Part shown: positions 16,501-24,392 of the stretch, piece by piece
How the letters are laid out: every line of letters starts with the position of its first letter
Numbering within the stretch: the first letter of the stretch is position 1
Origin: Lysobacterales bacterium
Lineage (GTDB): Bacteria > Pseudomonadota > Gammaproteobacteria > Xanthomonadales > Xanthomonadaceae
Assembly (NCBI GenBank): GCA_016718605.1
Contig: JADKCY010000003.1
Span: forward strand, 496,001-560,000
Reading direction: 5' to 3'
Length of the DNA: 64,000 bases
Made by a program: the position numbers and the translations under genes
The notes under the pieces: generated by a model
Database searches by the model: none
Told to the model about the DNA's origin: nothing
The model's input: the letters and a program-made list of their open reading frames with translations, nothing else

Positions 16501-16692
16501 CGTGACGCGCGTTTCCACGACGGCAGCGGACGCGCCCGGGTAGGTGACACCCACCGAGACCACCGGCGGGTCGATATTCGGCAGCTCGCGCAATGTGAGC
16601 TGCGAGTAGGCCATCAGGCCAATGACCACCAAAAGCAGGCTCATCACAGTGGCAAACACCGGCCGCTTGATCGAGATTTCCGACAGGCGCAT
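13552..16692 (-). CDS. RND efflux transporter, HAE1 (MexB/AcrB-like) family
   Basis: 1046 residues, the normal length for an inner-membrane RND pump. It opens with SEISIKRPVFATVMSLLLVVIG, has twelve hydrophobic helices in the usual 1+5/1+5 arrangement and carries the proton-relay pair in LVLCIGLVVDDAIVVLEN, plus the FGFSINLLTLLALVL signature. Large periplasmic loops with porter subdomains follow helices 1 and 7. It exports hydrophobic compounds using the proton gradient, together with the fusion protein encoded 11 bases upstream. No outer-membrane channel gene is present, so it must borrow a TolC-type protein. Substrate cannot be read from sequence. Confidence 0.95.
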   Translation of the reverse strand: MRLSEISIKRPVFATVMSLLLVVIGLMAYSQLTLRELPNIDPPVVSVGVTYPGASAAVVETRVTQIIEDAVSGIEGVQTLESRSRNGRSEVTIEFTLSRDIESAANDVRDGVSRVFDRLPDEADAPQVEKVESDAEVIMWLNLNSERLDTLELSDYAERYVVDRLASIDGVAQVRIGGQQRYAMRVWLDRNALAARGLTVGDIEQALARENVELPAGRLESTTRDFTLRVERGYRAAADFAALAVGKGADGHIIRLGEIAKVERDTADRRAYFRSNGDPNIGLGVIKTSTANALDVARAVKDEVDTIQRSLPEGTRIVVAFDTTVFIDESVKRVFQTLFEAVALVLIVIYLFLGSVRAALIPAVTVPVCLVASFIGLWAFGFSINLLTLLALVLCIGLVVDDAIVVLENVQRRADLGEPTLLAASRGTKQVAFAVIATTAVLVAVFLPVGFMEGDTGRMFRELSVALAAAVAISAFVALTLTPMMCSLLVRPHTAPTGFNAITQGWINRVSEVYGRAMERAVERPFLAGAVMIGALVASVALLKVVPKELAPPEDRGAFFVSVVGPEGAGFDYTVQQMAKVEEKLFAQLGEGKPIMRANTRVPGGFGASEEMHTGQAIVILQDWSKRSESTAEVVDSVRLALGDIPGVRALAQARTGLVRSRGQPFNIVLGGPEYDELAQWRDRLLARIAENPGLFAVDSDYKETRPQLRIDIDRTRAADLGVSVSEIGRTLETMMGSRRVTTYVENGEEYDVILQAQDGERSSPSDLNGLYVRSQRSGELIPLANLVTLRELAEPGSFNRFNRLRAITISGAVAPGYTLGQAIEWIQGVVKEELPDYAQLDFKGESREFASSGNAALFTFAMALLIVFLVLAAQFESFAHPLVIMLTVPLAVLGALTGLYLVGSSINLFSQIGIVMLVGLAAKNGILIVEFANQLRDEGRSVHQAIVESCKVRLRPILMTSIATIMGAVPLVISQGPGSASRYTIGIVIVFGVAFSTVLSLFVVPAFYAWIAPWTRSPEALGRELDQLEANTPASHEELTGNAAP

Positions 16693-16703
16693 GCGAATCC
16701 TCC

Positions 16704-17771
16704 TCAGCCTTCGGCGCTTGGCGTGGACGCTTCCGCTTCGCTGACAGGCGCACCGGCACGCAGCTTGACGATTCCTTCGACCACAATGCGATCACCCGCC
16801 TGCAGTCCGGCGACAATCTCCACCCATCCCCCCGATCGCGCACCGGTGGTCACCGCCACATCATCGACCCTGCCCTCCACGTTGACGCGAAACACCGAGG
16901 TGCGAGTGCCGATCTGCATCACCGCCAACTCGGGCAAGGCGAGCACCTGACGTGCGGGGCGCTCGACTAGAACGGTCAACAACATGCCTGGCCTCAATAC
17001 AAGGTCGGTATTGGGGATTTCCGCACGTACGGTCGCAGCCCGGGTGACGGGATCGATGCGTGACCCAATCGCGGCCACCTTGCCGGCAAACTCACGTCCG
17101 GCGAACGCGGCACTCTTGGCGCGCACGGTTTGGCCCACGGCAATGGCCGCCATGAAGGTCTCTGGAATCGAAAAATCCAACTTGACCACATCCACCGCAT
17201 CCAAGGTTGCAATCGGTGTCCCGGGCGTCAGCAAGGTGCCTGGACTGACTTGACGGAAGCCAAGGACACCCGAAAACGGCGCGGTGATGACGCGATCCTG
17301 GAGGCGCGCGCGAATGGCCGCGACGCGTGCTCGTGCCGCATCGCGGGTGGCAATCTGGCTATCGAGCTGGCTGCGCGGCACGGTGCCGTTGGCGACCAGA
17401 CCCTCCAAGCGCTGATACTGCTGCTGCGCTTCCTTGTAGGTCGCTTGCGCCTCTTCCAGTCCAGCAATTTCAGCGCGACCCGACAGGTCGACGAGCAGAT
17501 CACCTTCCGTCACCAGATCGCCATCATTGAAATTGACCCGCTCGACGACCTCGGTCACTTTGGCACTCAGGGTCACCGACTCGCGCGCCTGAGCTGTTCC
17601 CAGCGCTTCGATGGTATCCACCCACGGCTGCGGGGCGACGACCGTACTAACCACCTTGACGGGCGCCATGGCGCCCCCTGGCGCTGCCGCGTTCTGCCCA
17701 CCACACGCCACCAGCCCACCAACGAGGGACGCCAAAAGCAACGCGTGCCAGACCTGATTGATCCCACTCAT
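16704..17771 (-). CDS. RND efflux membrane-fusion lipoprotein
   Basis: 355 residues from the ATG at 17771, supported by AAGGA 8 bases upstream. The longer open frame lacks signal features. The N-terminus is a lipoprotein signal with lipobox LVAC at about residue 24. It is followed by a beta-barrel/lipoyl half-motif (ESVTLSAKVTEVVERVNFNDGD), a coiled-coil hairpin (EAQATYKEAQQQYQRLEGL ... RDAARARVAAIRARL), the second lipoyl half (ITAPFSGVLGFRQVSPGTLL) and a C-terminal membrane-proximal domain (LRPGMLLTVLVERP). This is the standard HlyD/AcrA order. It links the RND pump to an outer-membrane channel. It is the first gene of the three-gene operon. Confidence 0.94.
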   Translation of the reverse strand: MSGINQVWHALLLASLVGGLVACGGQNAAAPGGAMAPVKVVSTVVAPQPWVDTIEALGTAQARESVTLSAKVTEVVERVNFNDGDLVTEGDLLVDLSGRAEIAGLEEAQATYKEAQQQYQRLEGLVANGTVPRSQLDSQIATRDAARARVAAIRARLQDRVITAPFSGVLGFRQVSPGTLLTPGTPIATLDAVDVVKLDFSIPETFMAAIAVGQTVRAKSAAFAGREFAGKVAAIGSRIDPVTRAATVRAEIPNTDLVLRPGMLLTVLVERPARQVLALPELAVMQIGTRTSVFRVNVEGRVDDVAVTTGARSGGWVEIVAGLQAGDRIVVEGIVKLRAGAPVSEAEASTPSAEG

Positions 17772-18037
17772 GAAGCGATTCCTTGCCAGATTTTCTGCGC
17801 CACTATGAACGCGTGGATGCATGGTTTCCGTCGTCGTCCGGGTTCCCGGACCGGCGTTGGTCAGTGAGTATGCCCGCAGTGTGCAACGGCACATGACTTT
17901 TGGCCTGTGCCGTTTGGCCTGTGCCGCTTGAGTGAACTCAAGCTCCCAGGTAGCGGATGGGCTGCCAGAAATTCGCACAATCCGTATCCTTGGTGGCCCT
18001 GCCCACGATGGGCGCGCAAGCCGATGAGAGTCCACCC

Positions 18038-19000
18038 ATGTCCCTGCGTTTTCCCCTGCTTGTCCTTGCCTCGCTGTGGCCGATGCTTGGCATCGCGCAA
18101 ACCTCAAACCCACGGGTTCTGCTGGATACCACGCAAGGTCCGATCATTTTGGAACTCGACACCGTTCGCGCACCACGCACGGCAGCCAACTTTCTGGCCT
18201 ATGTCGACGATGGCAGTTTCAACGACATGATTATCCAGCGTGTCGTCAAAAATTTCGTCGTACAGAGTGGCAGCCTGAAGAGCTCCGGTGCCACGATCAG
18301 CGCCAAACCGGCCATTGCGACTGAACGTGGCAATGGGCTCAGCAATACCTACGGCAACATCGCCATGGCCCTGACGTCCAGCATAACCGGACAGACCAAT
18401 GTCAATAGTGCGACCTCGGCGTTTTACATCAACACCGGCAACAACAGCAGCAATTTGGATGCCAATTTCACCGTGTTTGGGCGTGTTGCGCACGGTCTCG
18501 GCACGCTGGCTAAACTGAACAATACGGCGGTTTTCGCAGGCAGCGATCAACCGGTCCTGTTCCCGGTGGTTCGCCGTGCCGTTCGGGTTGAGAACTTCCC
18601 GATTCTCGACGCGCACGCCGGTTCCTGGTTCGATCCAGCGAACAGCGGGCGCGGCTTCAATCTGGAAATTGCCCGTGCCTCCGGCGGCGGCGAGCAACCC
18701 TTGATGATCGTCTACTGGTACGACTACTCGGCCGGCGAGCAGATCTGGATGAACGGCGCGGCCGCGTTCCAGTGGGGAGATGAGGCAGTCACCGTGCCCA
18801 TGCAGATCACCAGTGGCGGACAGTTTGGCGCTGCATTCGCCACATCCCAGGTCCAGAGCAACGCGCAATGGGGTCAATTGACGATCCGCTTCAGCGACTG
18901 TCATCACGCCGAGTTCAACTTCCAGTCCAGCCTCGGTAGCGGCAACTACACGCTGACCCGAGTCACCGAACCGACGCACATCCAGTGCATGGATGACTGA
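18038..19000 (+). CDS. Secreted cyclophilin-type peptidyl-prolyl isomerase with extra C-terminal domain
   Basis: 320 residues from the ATG at 18038. The upstream extension is discarded because the signal peptide starts here (MSLRFPLLVLASLWPMLGIA). Residues 25-195 are a bacterial cyclophilin (VLLDTTQGPIILELDTVRAPRTAANF; MIIQRVVKNFVVQSG; ANFTVFGRVAHGLGTL) that would catalyse proline isomerisation in the periplasm. The usual arginine of the active-site FHR motif is replaced (QRVVKNF), so activity may be altered. Residues about 205-320 are a separate domain beginning AHAGSWFDPANSGRGFN, of a kind repeatedly found in secreted proteins of this order. The fusion is unusual. Confidence 0.88.
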   Translation: MSLRFPLLVLASLWPMLGIAQTSNPRVLLDTTQGPIILELDTVRAPRTAANFLAYVDDGSFNDMIIQRVVKNFVVQSGSLKSSGATISAKPAIATERGNGLSNTYGNIAMALTSSITGQTNVNSATSAFYINTGNNSSNLDANFTVFGRVAHGLGTLAKLNNTAVFAGSDQPVLFPVVRRAVRVENFPILDAHAGSWFDPANSGRGFNLEIARASGGGEQPLMIVYWYDYSAGEQIWMNGAAAFQWGDEAVTVPMQITSGGQFGAAFATSQVQSNAQWGQLTIRFSDCHHAEFNFQSSLGSGNYTLTRVTEPTHIQCMDD

Positions 19001-19007
19001 TGCATGC

Positions 19008-19045
19008 GGCCTGCGAAACGATGACTCAACATCGCTTCGCAGGCC
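19008..19045. terminator. Bidirectional hairpin between convergent genes
   Basis: Sixteen-base stem GGCCTGCGAAACGATG (19008-19023) and CATCGCTTCGCAGGCC (19030-19045) with one G-T mismatch and a six-base loop, between the convergent cyclophilin and lipase genes. There is no strong T-run on either side. Confidence 0.75.
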
Positions 19046-19061
19046 AAAGCGCGTGCAAGCG

Positions 19062-19763
19062 CTACTGAATCAAATCCACCTGCTTGACCGCAGTGTCCGA
19101 CAGCAGACCGAAATGCCCAAGTGCATAGGTCGTGGTACTGGTCTGGTTCCAGATGGACGACGAGTGCACGCCGCCCACGGTGCAGACGCCGGTGCTGCAG
19201 ACGATCTGATCGATATTCGACTTGATGGAATGCATACGATCCGCGAAACGCACACCGGAAATGCTGTTCAGAAACGGATTGCTCACCGACAGACCCCAAC
19301 TCCCGCAGGTCGAACTCCACACGTTCCACGGATAGGTGCCGCACGACCACAATCCGCGGAACGCGCCGGCGATTCCGACGAAGTTCTGCACGTACGGTCG
19401 AAGGCCGTCTTTGATGATGACCCGAGCGGCCAACGTGCCGCCCATCGAATGCGTAATGACATCAACCTTGCCTGTGCAGGAGGCGGCGATGGCATTGACC
19501 AAGGCATCTTCAACGGGCGTCTCCTCGCTGCCGTTGTGGTCGTTGCAGGCTGCGCAAACCTTGCTGCCCCAACTCGGCGCAAAAATCTCCGCGTCCGCGT
19601 AACCGCGACGTTTCAGTTCGGTAATGGTCTTGGCGAAATCCGATGGATTGCCCGTATTGCCATGCACCAGCACGACATTGTCGCGGCAAACCGCGAATGC
19701 CGAATTGCTGACCGACAACACCAAAAGCATGACGGCGGCGCCGCCTAACGTGAATCGCTGCAT
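19062..19763 (-). CDS. Secreted lipase/esterase, class 2 alpha/beta hydrolase
   Basis: 233 residues from the ATG at 19763, preceded by GGGAGGG. Signal peptide at residues 1-23 (GGAAVMLLVLSVSNSAFA). The mature part starts with VVLVHGNTGNPSDF (oxyanion-hole strand) and has the nucleophile elbow VITHSMGGT, matching Lipase_2-type enzymes (PF01674, like small Bacillus LipA/EstA lipases), here as THSMG in place of AHSMG. Several cysteines (VCAACND, WSCGTY, STCGSW, STGVC) suggest disulfides. A probable extracellular lipase or esterase. Single-gene unit, divergent from fbaB. Confidence 0.85.
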   Translation of the reverse strand: MQRFTLGGAAVMLLVLSVSNSAFAVCRDNVVLVHGNTGNPSDFAKTITELKRRGYADAEIFAPSWGSKVCAACNDHNGSEETPVEDALVNAIAASCTGKVDVITHSMGGTLAARVIIKDGLRPYVQNFVGIAGAFRGLWSCGTYPWNVWSSTCGSWGLSVSNPFLNSISGVRFADRMHSIKSNIDQIVCSTGVCTVGGVHSSSIWNQTSTTTYALGHFGLLSDTAVKQVDLIQ

Positions 19764-19968
19764 TGCGTTCCCTCCCCAGGGTAGTGGCATCGACATCTGG
19801 TTGAGCCGTGTCCACCGACGAAGCCTAGCGCCACCCGCGCAACGATGGCTGTGGTACCAAAGGACAGCGCATCGTGCTGCACTGCGCACAGGCTGTCATC
19901 GTCGCCCCGCTATACTCGCCCGCCTCTTGCATGCGGTCGCATTGACCCATCGCGCTTCGGAGTAACAC

Positions 19969-20973
19969 ATGAGCATCGAGCAACTGGAAGACATCGCCCA
20001 GGCATTGGTCGCCGAGGGCAAAGGCATCATCGCGATTGATGAATCCACCAACACGATCAAACGGCGCTTTGAAGCCGTAGGCATCGAAAACACCGAAGAG
20101 CATCGTCGGGCCTATCGCGAAATGCTGCTGACAACCCCAAGGCTCGGCGAGCACATCTCTGGCGCGATCCTGTTTGATGAAACCTTGCGGCAGTCCACCA
20201 AAGATGGGGTTCCTTTCGCGCAGGTCATGCGCGAAGCAGGCATTTTGCCGGGCATCAAAGTCGACAAGGGCACGCAAAGCCTGGCTGGCTTTCCGGGCGA
20301 ACTGGTGACCGAAGGCCTTGATGGCCTGCGCGAACGGTTGAAGGAATACGCCCGACTCGGCGCGACCTTCGCCAAGTGGCGCGCCGTGATCACCATCGGC
20401 AGTGAAACCCCCTCAGGTACCTGCATTGACGCCAACACCCATGCGCTGGCCCGCTACGCGGCGCTTTGCCAGGAGCAGGGCCTAGTACCCATCGTGGAAC
20501 CGGAAATCCTGATGGATGGCGATCACGACATCGAGGTCTGTTACGAGGTCACCGAAGCAACCCTGCGCTCGTTGTTTGGCGCCCTTTACCAACAGGACGT
20601 ATTGATTGAAGGCACCATCCTCAAAGCCAGCATGGTCTTGCCCGGCAAGGACTGTGACGAAGTAGCCAGTGTCGAGGAAGTCGCCGTTGCCACGCTAAGC
20701 TGTCTGAAAGCCTCGGTGCCTGCCAATCTGCCCGGCATCGTGTTTCTCTCGGGTGGTCAAGACGATGCGGCGGCAACCGCCCATCTGAACGCCATGAATC
20801 AATTGGGTCACGCTCCCTGGCCATTGTCGTTTTCCTATGGCCGCGCCATGCAGCAAGCAGCACTGAAACTCTGGGCGCAAGATCTGAAAGGCAACTACGC
20901 GGCAGCCCAGCAGATTGTCTACGCGCGTGCACGTGACAATGGTCTGGCCACGCTGGGCCAATGGACCGGCTGA
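19969..20973 (+). CDS. fbaB: Fructose-bisphosphate aldolase class I
   Basis: 334 residues, matching class I aldolases of proteobacteria (about 340). Recognisable segments are IEQLEDIAQALVAEGKGIIAIDEST near the N-terminus, FAKWRAVITIG, LVPIVEPEILMDGDHDI, the Schiff-base lysine region GTILKASMVLPG and LSGGQDDAAATAHLN. It reversibly cleaves fructose-1,6-bisphosphate in glycolysis and gluconeogenesis using a lysine Schiff base without metal. AGCGCTTCGGAGTAAC before the ATG contains a usable GGAG. Followed by a strong hairpin at 20989. With pckG elsewhere in the window it supports gluconeogenic capacity. Confidence 0.96.
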   Translation: MSIEQLEDIAQALVAEGKGIIAIDESTNTIKRRFEAVGIENTEEHRRAYREMLLTTPRLGEHISGAILFDETLRQSTKDGVPFAQVMREAGILPGIKVDKGTQSLAGFPGELVTEGLDGLRERLKEYARLGATFAKWRAVITIGSETPSGTCIDANTHALARYAALCQEQGLVPIVEPEILMDGDHDIEVCYEVTEATLRSLFGALYQQDVLIEGTILKASMVLPGKDCDEVASVEEVAVATLSCLKASVPANLPGIVFLSGGQDDAAATAHLNAMNQLGHAPWPLSFSYGRAMQQAALKLWAQDLKGNYAAAQQIVYARARDNGLATLGQWTG

Positions 20974-20988
20974 ATCTCGTAATTTCAT

Positions 20989-21022
20989 CACGAACAGGGT
21001 GTTGAGCTACACCCTGTTCGTG
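20989..21022 (+). terminator. Perfect 14-bp hairpin after fbaB
   Basis: CACGAACAGGGTGT, six-base loop, ACACCCTGTTCGTG, a perfect inverted repeat starting 16 bases after the fbaB stop. No T-run follows, so it may act as a transcript-stabilising or factor-assisted terminator. Confidence 0.7.
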
Positions 21023-21543
21023 TGCAGCCCAGACGCGACGTTGCAGGCTGAAATCCGGGCATAGGCAGCACCTCGTCCAGCTGTCGGCTGGCAACCGAAC
21101 GCGCCAGCAAGGCGGATACCGCAGCCGATTCGACCCGCGCACTGACACTCAACTCCGCCATCGTGGGGTCCAACGCGACGGATGCCATGCGTTGGCAAAT
21201 CACAATAACGGCGATGTCGGAGGCGAAAACGGACAGCGAGCGGGTCAACGCGCCAGACCGTCCAGCGCCGCTCCAGCGATGGAAGAGACCGCTGTCCCAG
21301 CCCCTAACCTGAGTTGACTTGGGTAGCGCCGGAGCAAATGGTATTCCGTCGGGCGCCGCACCCGGCACTGGATCGCATCTTTGTGTGCCACTGCACAAAT
21401 TTTCTTCGCAATTCGCCGCAGCAGTGTTCTTCTGCTTGCGGCGGTCAATTGCCGCACTGCACAATAGCCTTGACGAACCCCGATGCGATGCGTTGGGAGC
21501 CGCTTTGAACGTCAACCGACCGCGCACCTTTGCAGGTGGAGTC
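21023..21543. other. Intergenic region, possible gene remnant on minus strand
   Basis: No convincing gene. The minus strand between about 21250 and 21030 reads as protein-like helical sequence (TMAELSVSARVESAAVSALLARS) but has no credible start, and its upstream continuation is low quality. It may be the tail of a decayed gene. The plus strand shows nothing recognisable. Confidence 0.35.
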
Positions 21544-21774
21544 ATGACCCTCGATAGTGCTTTTGTACGTGGCAAGACGTACTTCATATCGCTGCCAAGA
21601 CGCCACCGACGCGCCATGCAGTTGACCCAGACTTTGGTCTATCGAGACAATTTCGAGCACATCGATAGCTGCCCGCGTTGCGTCTTCAGCATCATGCTGA
21701 ATGGCCGAACGGCCGGCGAATTCTGCATTGACTCCGAGCGCGCCTTCCGCATCATCCACGTCCGCCCGGACTAG
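21544..21774 (+). CDS. Small hypothetical protein
   Basis: 76 residues from the ATG at 21544 with GGTGGAG just upstream. The sequence is mixed and plausible as coding (FVRGKTYFISLPRRHRR; DSCPRCVFSIMLNGRTAGEF; AFRIIHVRPD), with a CPRC pair that could bind metal or form a disulfide. No family is recognised. A longer reading starting near 21508 is possible. Convergent with tyrA. Confidence 0.45.
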   Translation: MTLDSAFVRGKTYFISLPRRHRRAMQLTQTLVYRDNFEHIDSCPRCVFSIMLNGRTAGEFCIDSERAFRIIHVRPD

Positions 21775-21845
21775 GCGCTTTCAAAACCTGCTGGCTGTCT
21801 ATGAGCGTTGATCGCGTGTCTCGATTGCATTGGCTGGCAAGCCGC

Positions 21846-22955
21846 TCAGCCAAGAACGCGACCAATGCCCTCGGCATTGATACGGTGCGCCACCTGAAGA
21901 AGGTGCGCCTCGTTGACAGGCGGTGTAAAGGTGAAACGGAAATGCACTTCGCCGAGTGGCGTTCGCGAGGAATGAATGGAAGCCAGATTGATGCCTTCTG
22001 CCTCAAACACCACGAGCAGCGCGCGGAGCGATCCGGGGCGATCTTCGGGCAGGTGGACGGACAAAGCAGCGCTGTCGGACAGATCCGCCAGCAGGTAGCC
22101 AACCCGCTCGAAGGCGTGATTGCCTTCTGCCAGCGTAGCGCTGCCAAAGTGCACGCGCGGCTGCTCAAGAAACTGCGTACGGAAGGCTTCGCGACCCTTG
22201 TCGCCCCGCGCGACTGCGGTGTGCAGCAATCCCATCTGTCGACTCAGTTCATCCAGCACTTGCGGCACGGCCGCATTACCGAACTGGATGTCCTCGTAAA
22301 TCGCCGGATTGCCCGAAAGAATCCGACTCATCATCAGCAAATCCATTTCGAACGACGCCGAACGGAAGGGCAGGATATCCGCGGGGTGACCGACCTTTTC
22401 TTGCAACGCGCGCAGCGTCGCCGCCTGCGCAAGGTGACTGGCATGCACCATCGCCTGCACCACCGCCATGATGCCGTCGTGCTGCTCGGGCGTGGCGTGC
22501 ACCAGATTGGCTTCCAGCGCAGTCAGCAGGCGCTCGACGAAAGGTCGCCAGACCCGCAGTCGCGCCTCGCACACCACCATGACCCGACCTTTGAGGGTCG
22601 GCGCCTTGGGCGGCGCCGTCATGGGATGCAAGCCGACCACCTCGGCCTCCGAGCGCAACATGGCCGCCACCGGCTCGACCTTGATCGACGTGACATCCAG
22701 CCAGAGTTGCGTTTGCGAGCGTGATCCGGCCAAGGCGGCGTAATCGGCGATCACCGCAGCGCTGTGACGAATGGGCGCGCTGAAGATCAACACATCACAG
22801 ACAGCCATGAGCGCCTGCGCACTGTGGCTTCCAGAATCGGCAGGGTCCTGCCCCCACACCGTCAACTGCATCCGCTCGCGCAGAAATCGCGTCAACCAGC
22901 GTCCGTAGGCACCGGCACTGCCAATGACGCCAACCACCGGCGCGGACACATTCAT
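21846..22955 (-). CDS. tyrA: Prephenate dehydrogenase with C-terminal ACT domain
   Basis: 369 residues. Residues 6-35 form the NAD-binding turn (VVGVIGSAGAYGRWLTRFL). The T-protein-like catalytic region follows (LWLDVTSIKVEP; VGLHPMTAP; QAMVHASHLAQAATL). Residues about 295-365 are an ACT regulatory domain (LSVHLPEDRPGSLRALLVVFEAEGINLASIHSSRT). It oxidatively decarboxylates prephenate to 4-hydroxyphenylpyruvate for tyrosine synthesis. The ACT domain suggests feedback control by an aromatic amino acid. There is no chorismate mutase domain, unlike the E. coli T-protein. The start overlaps the trhO stop by four bases, so the two are co-transcribed. Confidence 0.88.
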   Translation of the reverse strand: MNVSAPVVGVIGSAGAYGRWLTRFLRERMQLTVWGQDPADSGSHSAQALMAVCDVLIFSAPIRHSAAVIADYAALAGSRSQTQLWLDVTSIKVEPVAAMLRSEAEVVGLHPMTAPPKAPTLKGRVMVVCEARLRVWRPFVERLLTALEANLVHATPEQHDGIMAVVQAMVHASHLAQAATLRALQEKVGHPADILPFRSASFEMDLLMMSRILSGNPAIYEDIQFGNAAVPQVLDELSRQMGLLHTAVARGDKGREAFRTQFLEQPRVHFGSATLAEGNHAFERVGYLLADLSDSAALSVHLPEDRPGSLRALLVVFEAEGINLASIHSSRTPLGEVHFRFTFTPPVNEAHLLQVAHRINAEGIGRVLG

Positions 22956-23719
22956 CCGACGCTGACCAGCACCTGCGGCGTCACTTGTGCATCGACTAGT
23001 GGGGTCAGATCAGGCCGCAAGGCCACCCGCTGATCAAATACAAAGCAGTCGCCGTCATAGCCTTCGCCACCAACCTGCTCGAAGTAGCCAAGGATGCCGC
23101 CTTCGAGTTGCAGCACGTTGTCCATGCCGGTGTTGTGCATCCAGATGGCAGCCTTTTCACAACGGATGCCGCCAGTGCAGAAGCTCACCACGGTGGCGTC
23201 TTTCAATGCCTCACGATGCGGCGCCAGTGCAGTGGGCAACTCGGTGAACTTGCGAATCGGCAAGGTCAGTGCGTTTTGGAACGTCCCATAGGCGAATTCC
23301 TCCTCGTTGCGGGTATCCAGCATGACCACCGGTTTGCCGGCGTCATCCCGCCCCTGTTGCAACCAACGCTGCAAATCAGCCGGCAGCACGCTGGGCGCAC
23401 GGCCTTCGCCAGGTTTGAGTTCCGGATGACGAAAGGTAATGATTTCGCTCTTGAACTTGACCTTGAATCGTTCAAACGGCATTGCATGACTGAAGCTGTA
23501 CTTGACCTGCAGATCGACAAAACGTGGCTGCGCCCGCAGCGTGTCAAGCAGAGCAGCGATGGCCTCAGGCGTCCCGGCGAGAAACAGATTGATCCCTTCC
23601 GGCGTGAGCAGCACAGTGCCCTTCAGCCCATCACGCGCAGCGTGATCGCGGAACAGCCGCGCAAGTGCGTCGCGGTCCTCGAGGGGGGTAAAGTGATAGA
23701 CGGCAATATTGGTGATCAT
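22952..23719 (-). CDS. trhO: tRNA uridine(34) hydroxylase, rhodanese-like
   Basis: 255 residues, matching the TrhO/YceA family. N-terminal ferredoxin-like part (NIAVYHFTPLEDRDALARLF; LLTPEGINLFLAGT) and a rhodanese domain with the active-site loop SFCTGGIRCEKAA and the upstream motif VVMLDTRNEEEFAYGTFQ. The family introduces the 5-hydroxyl group on U34 of tRNAs using prephenate-dependent chemistry. That fits its place upstream of, and translational coupling with, tyrA, whose substrate is prephenate. The C-terminal cysteine-rich extension found in E. coli YceA is absent. Confidence 0.9.
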   Translation of the reverse strand: MITNIAVYHFTPLEDRDALARLFRDHAARDGLKGTVLLTPEGINLFLAGTPEAIAALLDTLRAQPRFVDLQVKYSFSHAMPFERFKVKFKSEIITFRHPELKPGEGRAPSVLPADLQRWLQQGRDDAGKPVVMLDTRNEEEFAYGTFQNALTLPIRKFTELPTALAPHREALKDATVVSFCTGGIRCEKAAIWMHNTGMDNVLQLEGGILGYFEQVGGEGYDGDCFVFDQRVALRPDLTPLVDAQVTPQVLVSVG

Positions 23720-23770
23720 TGCGCTAGTTTACTTGCCTTCGGCATTCAGCCTTTCCCTCTGGAGCGAAAG

Positions 23771-24337
23771 ATGCCAATCCGTCACCAACTCAGGGTGCCG
23801 ACCGGGCGTGTCGCTCGGGGGCATCGCGTTAGCGCCATTGGCGGGCTGCTCGTGTTGTTGAGCGCACTGCTAGTGTCGGCAACCCGCCTCGCCGGAGCGC
23901 CCTCGACCATGCCTGCATCCGACGCCTTGAGCATCCGTTACAACAGCAACAACGGCAGCTTGCCGCCACCGCATAGACGCGACATACGTATCCGCATTGA
24001 CGCCGATGGCTCGACGCTGATCGAACACAGTCGTGGCTATGACGCCAGCACGACGGTACGTCACCAGACCCATGTCGCCGCGGAACAACTGTCCGCGTTC
24101 GCCGCGTGGCTGACGGAAGCGGGAGTCTGGTCCACGGATTGGCGCGAGCAGGAACCGCGCGCCATCGGCGGTGCGAGCCAGTTTCTCGAAATGACATTCG
24201 GCGAACGCCAGCTCGCCCTGCCCATCCAGCCGGTCGAATCGCAACGCGCGCTGCGGGACGAAATCGTGCGCCGGGTGCTGGCGCTGATTCCGCCCGCTCA
24301 AAGCAGTGAAGCAGATCCTGCGCCTGATCCATCCTGA
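23771..24337 (+). CDS. Hypothetical exported protein
   Basis: 188 residues from the ATG at 23771, preceded by CTGGAGCGAAAG. A hydrophobic segment at residues 21-40 (AIGGLLVLLSALLVSATRLAG) acts as signal peptide or anchor. The mature part is beta-rich (RIRIDADGSTLIEHSRGY; QFLEMTFGERQLALPI) with a helical end (LRDEIVRRVLALIPP). No family is recognised. It is divergent from trhO and overlaps the region just upstream of glyA, whose start lies 55 bases after its stop. Confidence 0.7.
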   Translation: MPIRHQLRVPTGRVARGHRVSAIGGLLVLLSALLVSATRLAGAPSTMPASDALSIRYNSNNGSLPPPHRRDIRIRIDADGSTLIEHSRGYDASTTVRHQTHVAAEQLSAFAAWLTEAGVWSTDWREQEPRAIGGASQFLEMTFGERQLALPIQPVESQRALRDEIVRRVLALIPPAQSSEADPAPDPS

Positions 24338-24392
24338 GCACAGCGCTCGCGGAGTATCCTATGCAGCCCTCCGCCAGACTGGTGTTTCGCGC

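Noticed and set aside
14734..16950. 738-codon plus-strand open frame across the RND pump and fusion protein
   Set aside because: It is antisense to two clearly recognised genes. Its sequence is rich in His, Arg and Gln with no domain signature, as expected for a mirror frame in GC-rich DNA.
20988..21617. 209-codon minus-strand open frame after fbaB
   Set aside because: It includes the hairpin at 20989-21022 and has poor composition upstream. Only its middle looks protein-like, so it is noted as a possible remnant and not called as a gene.
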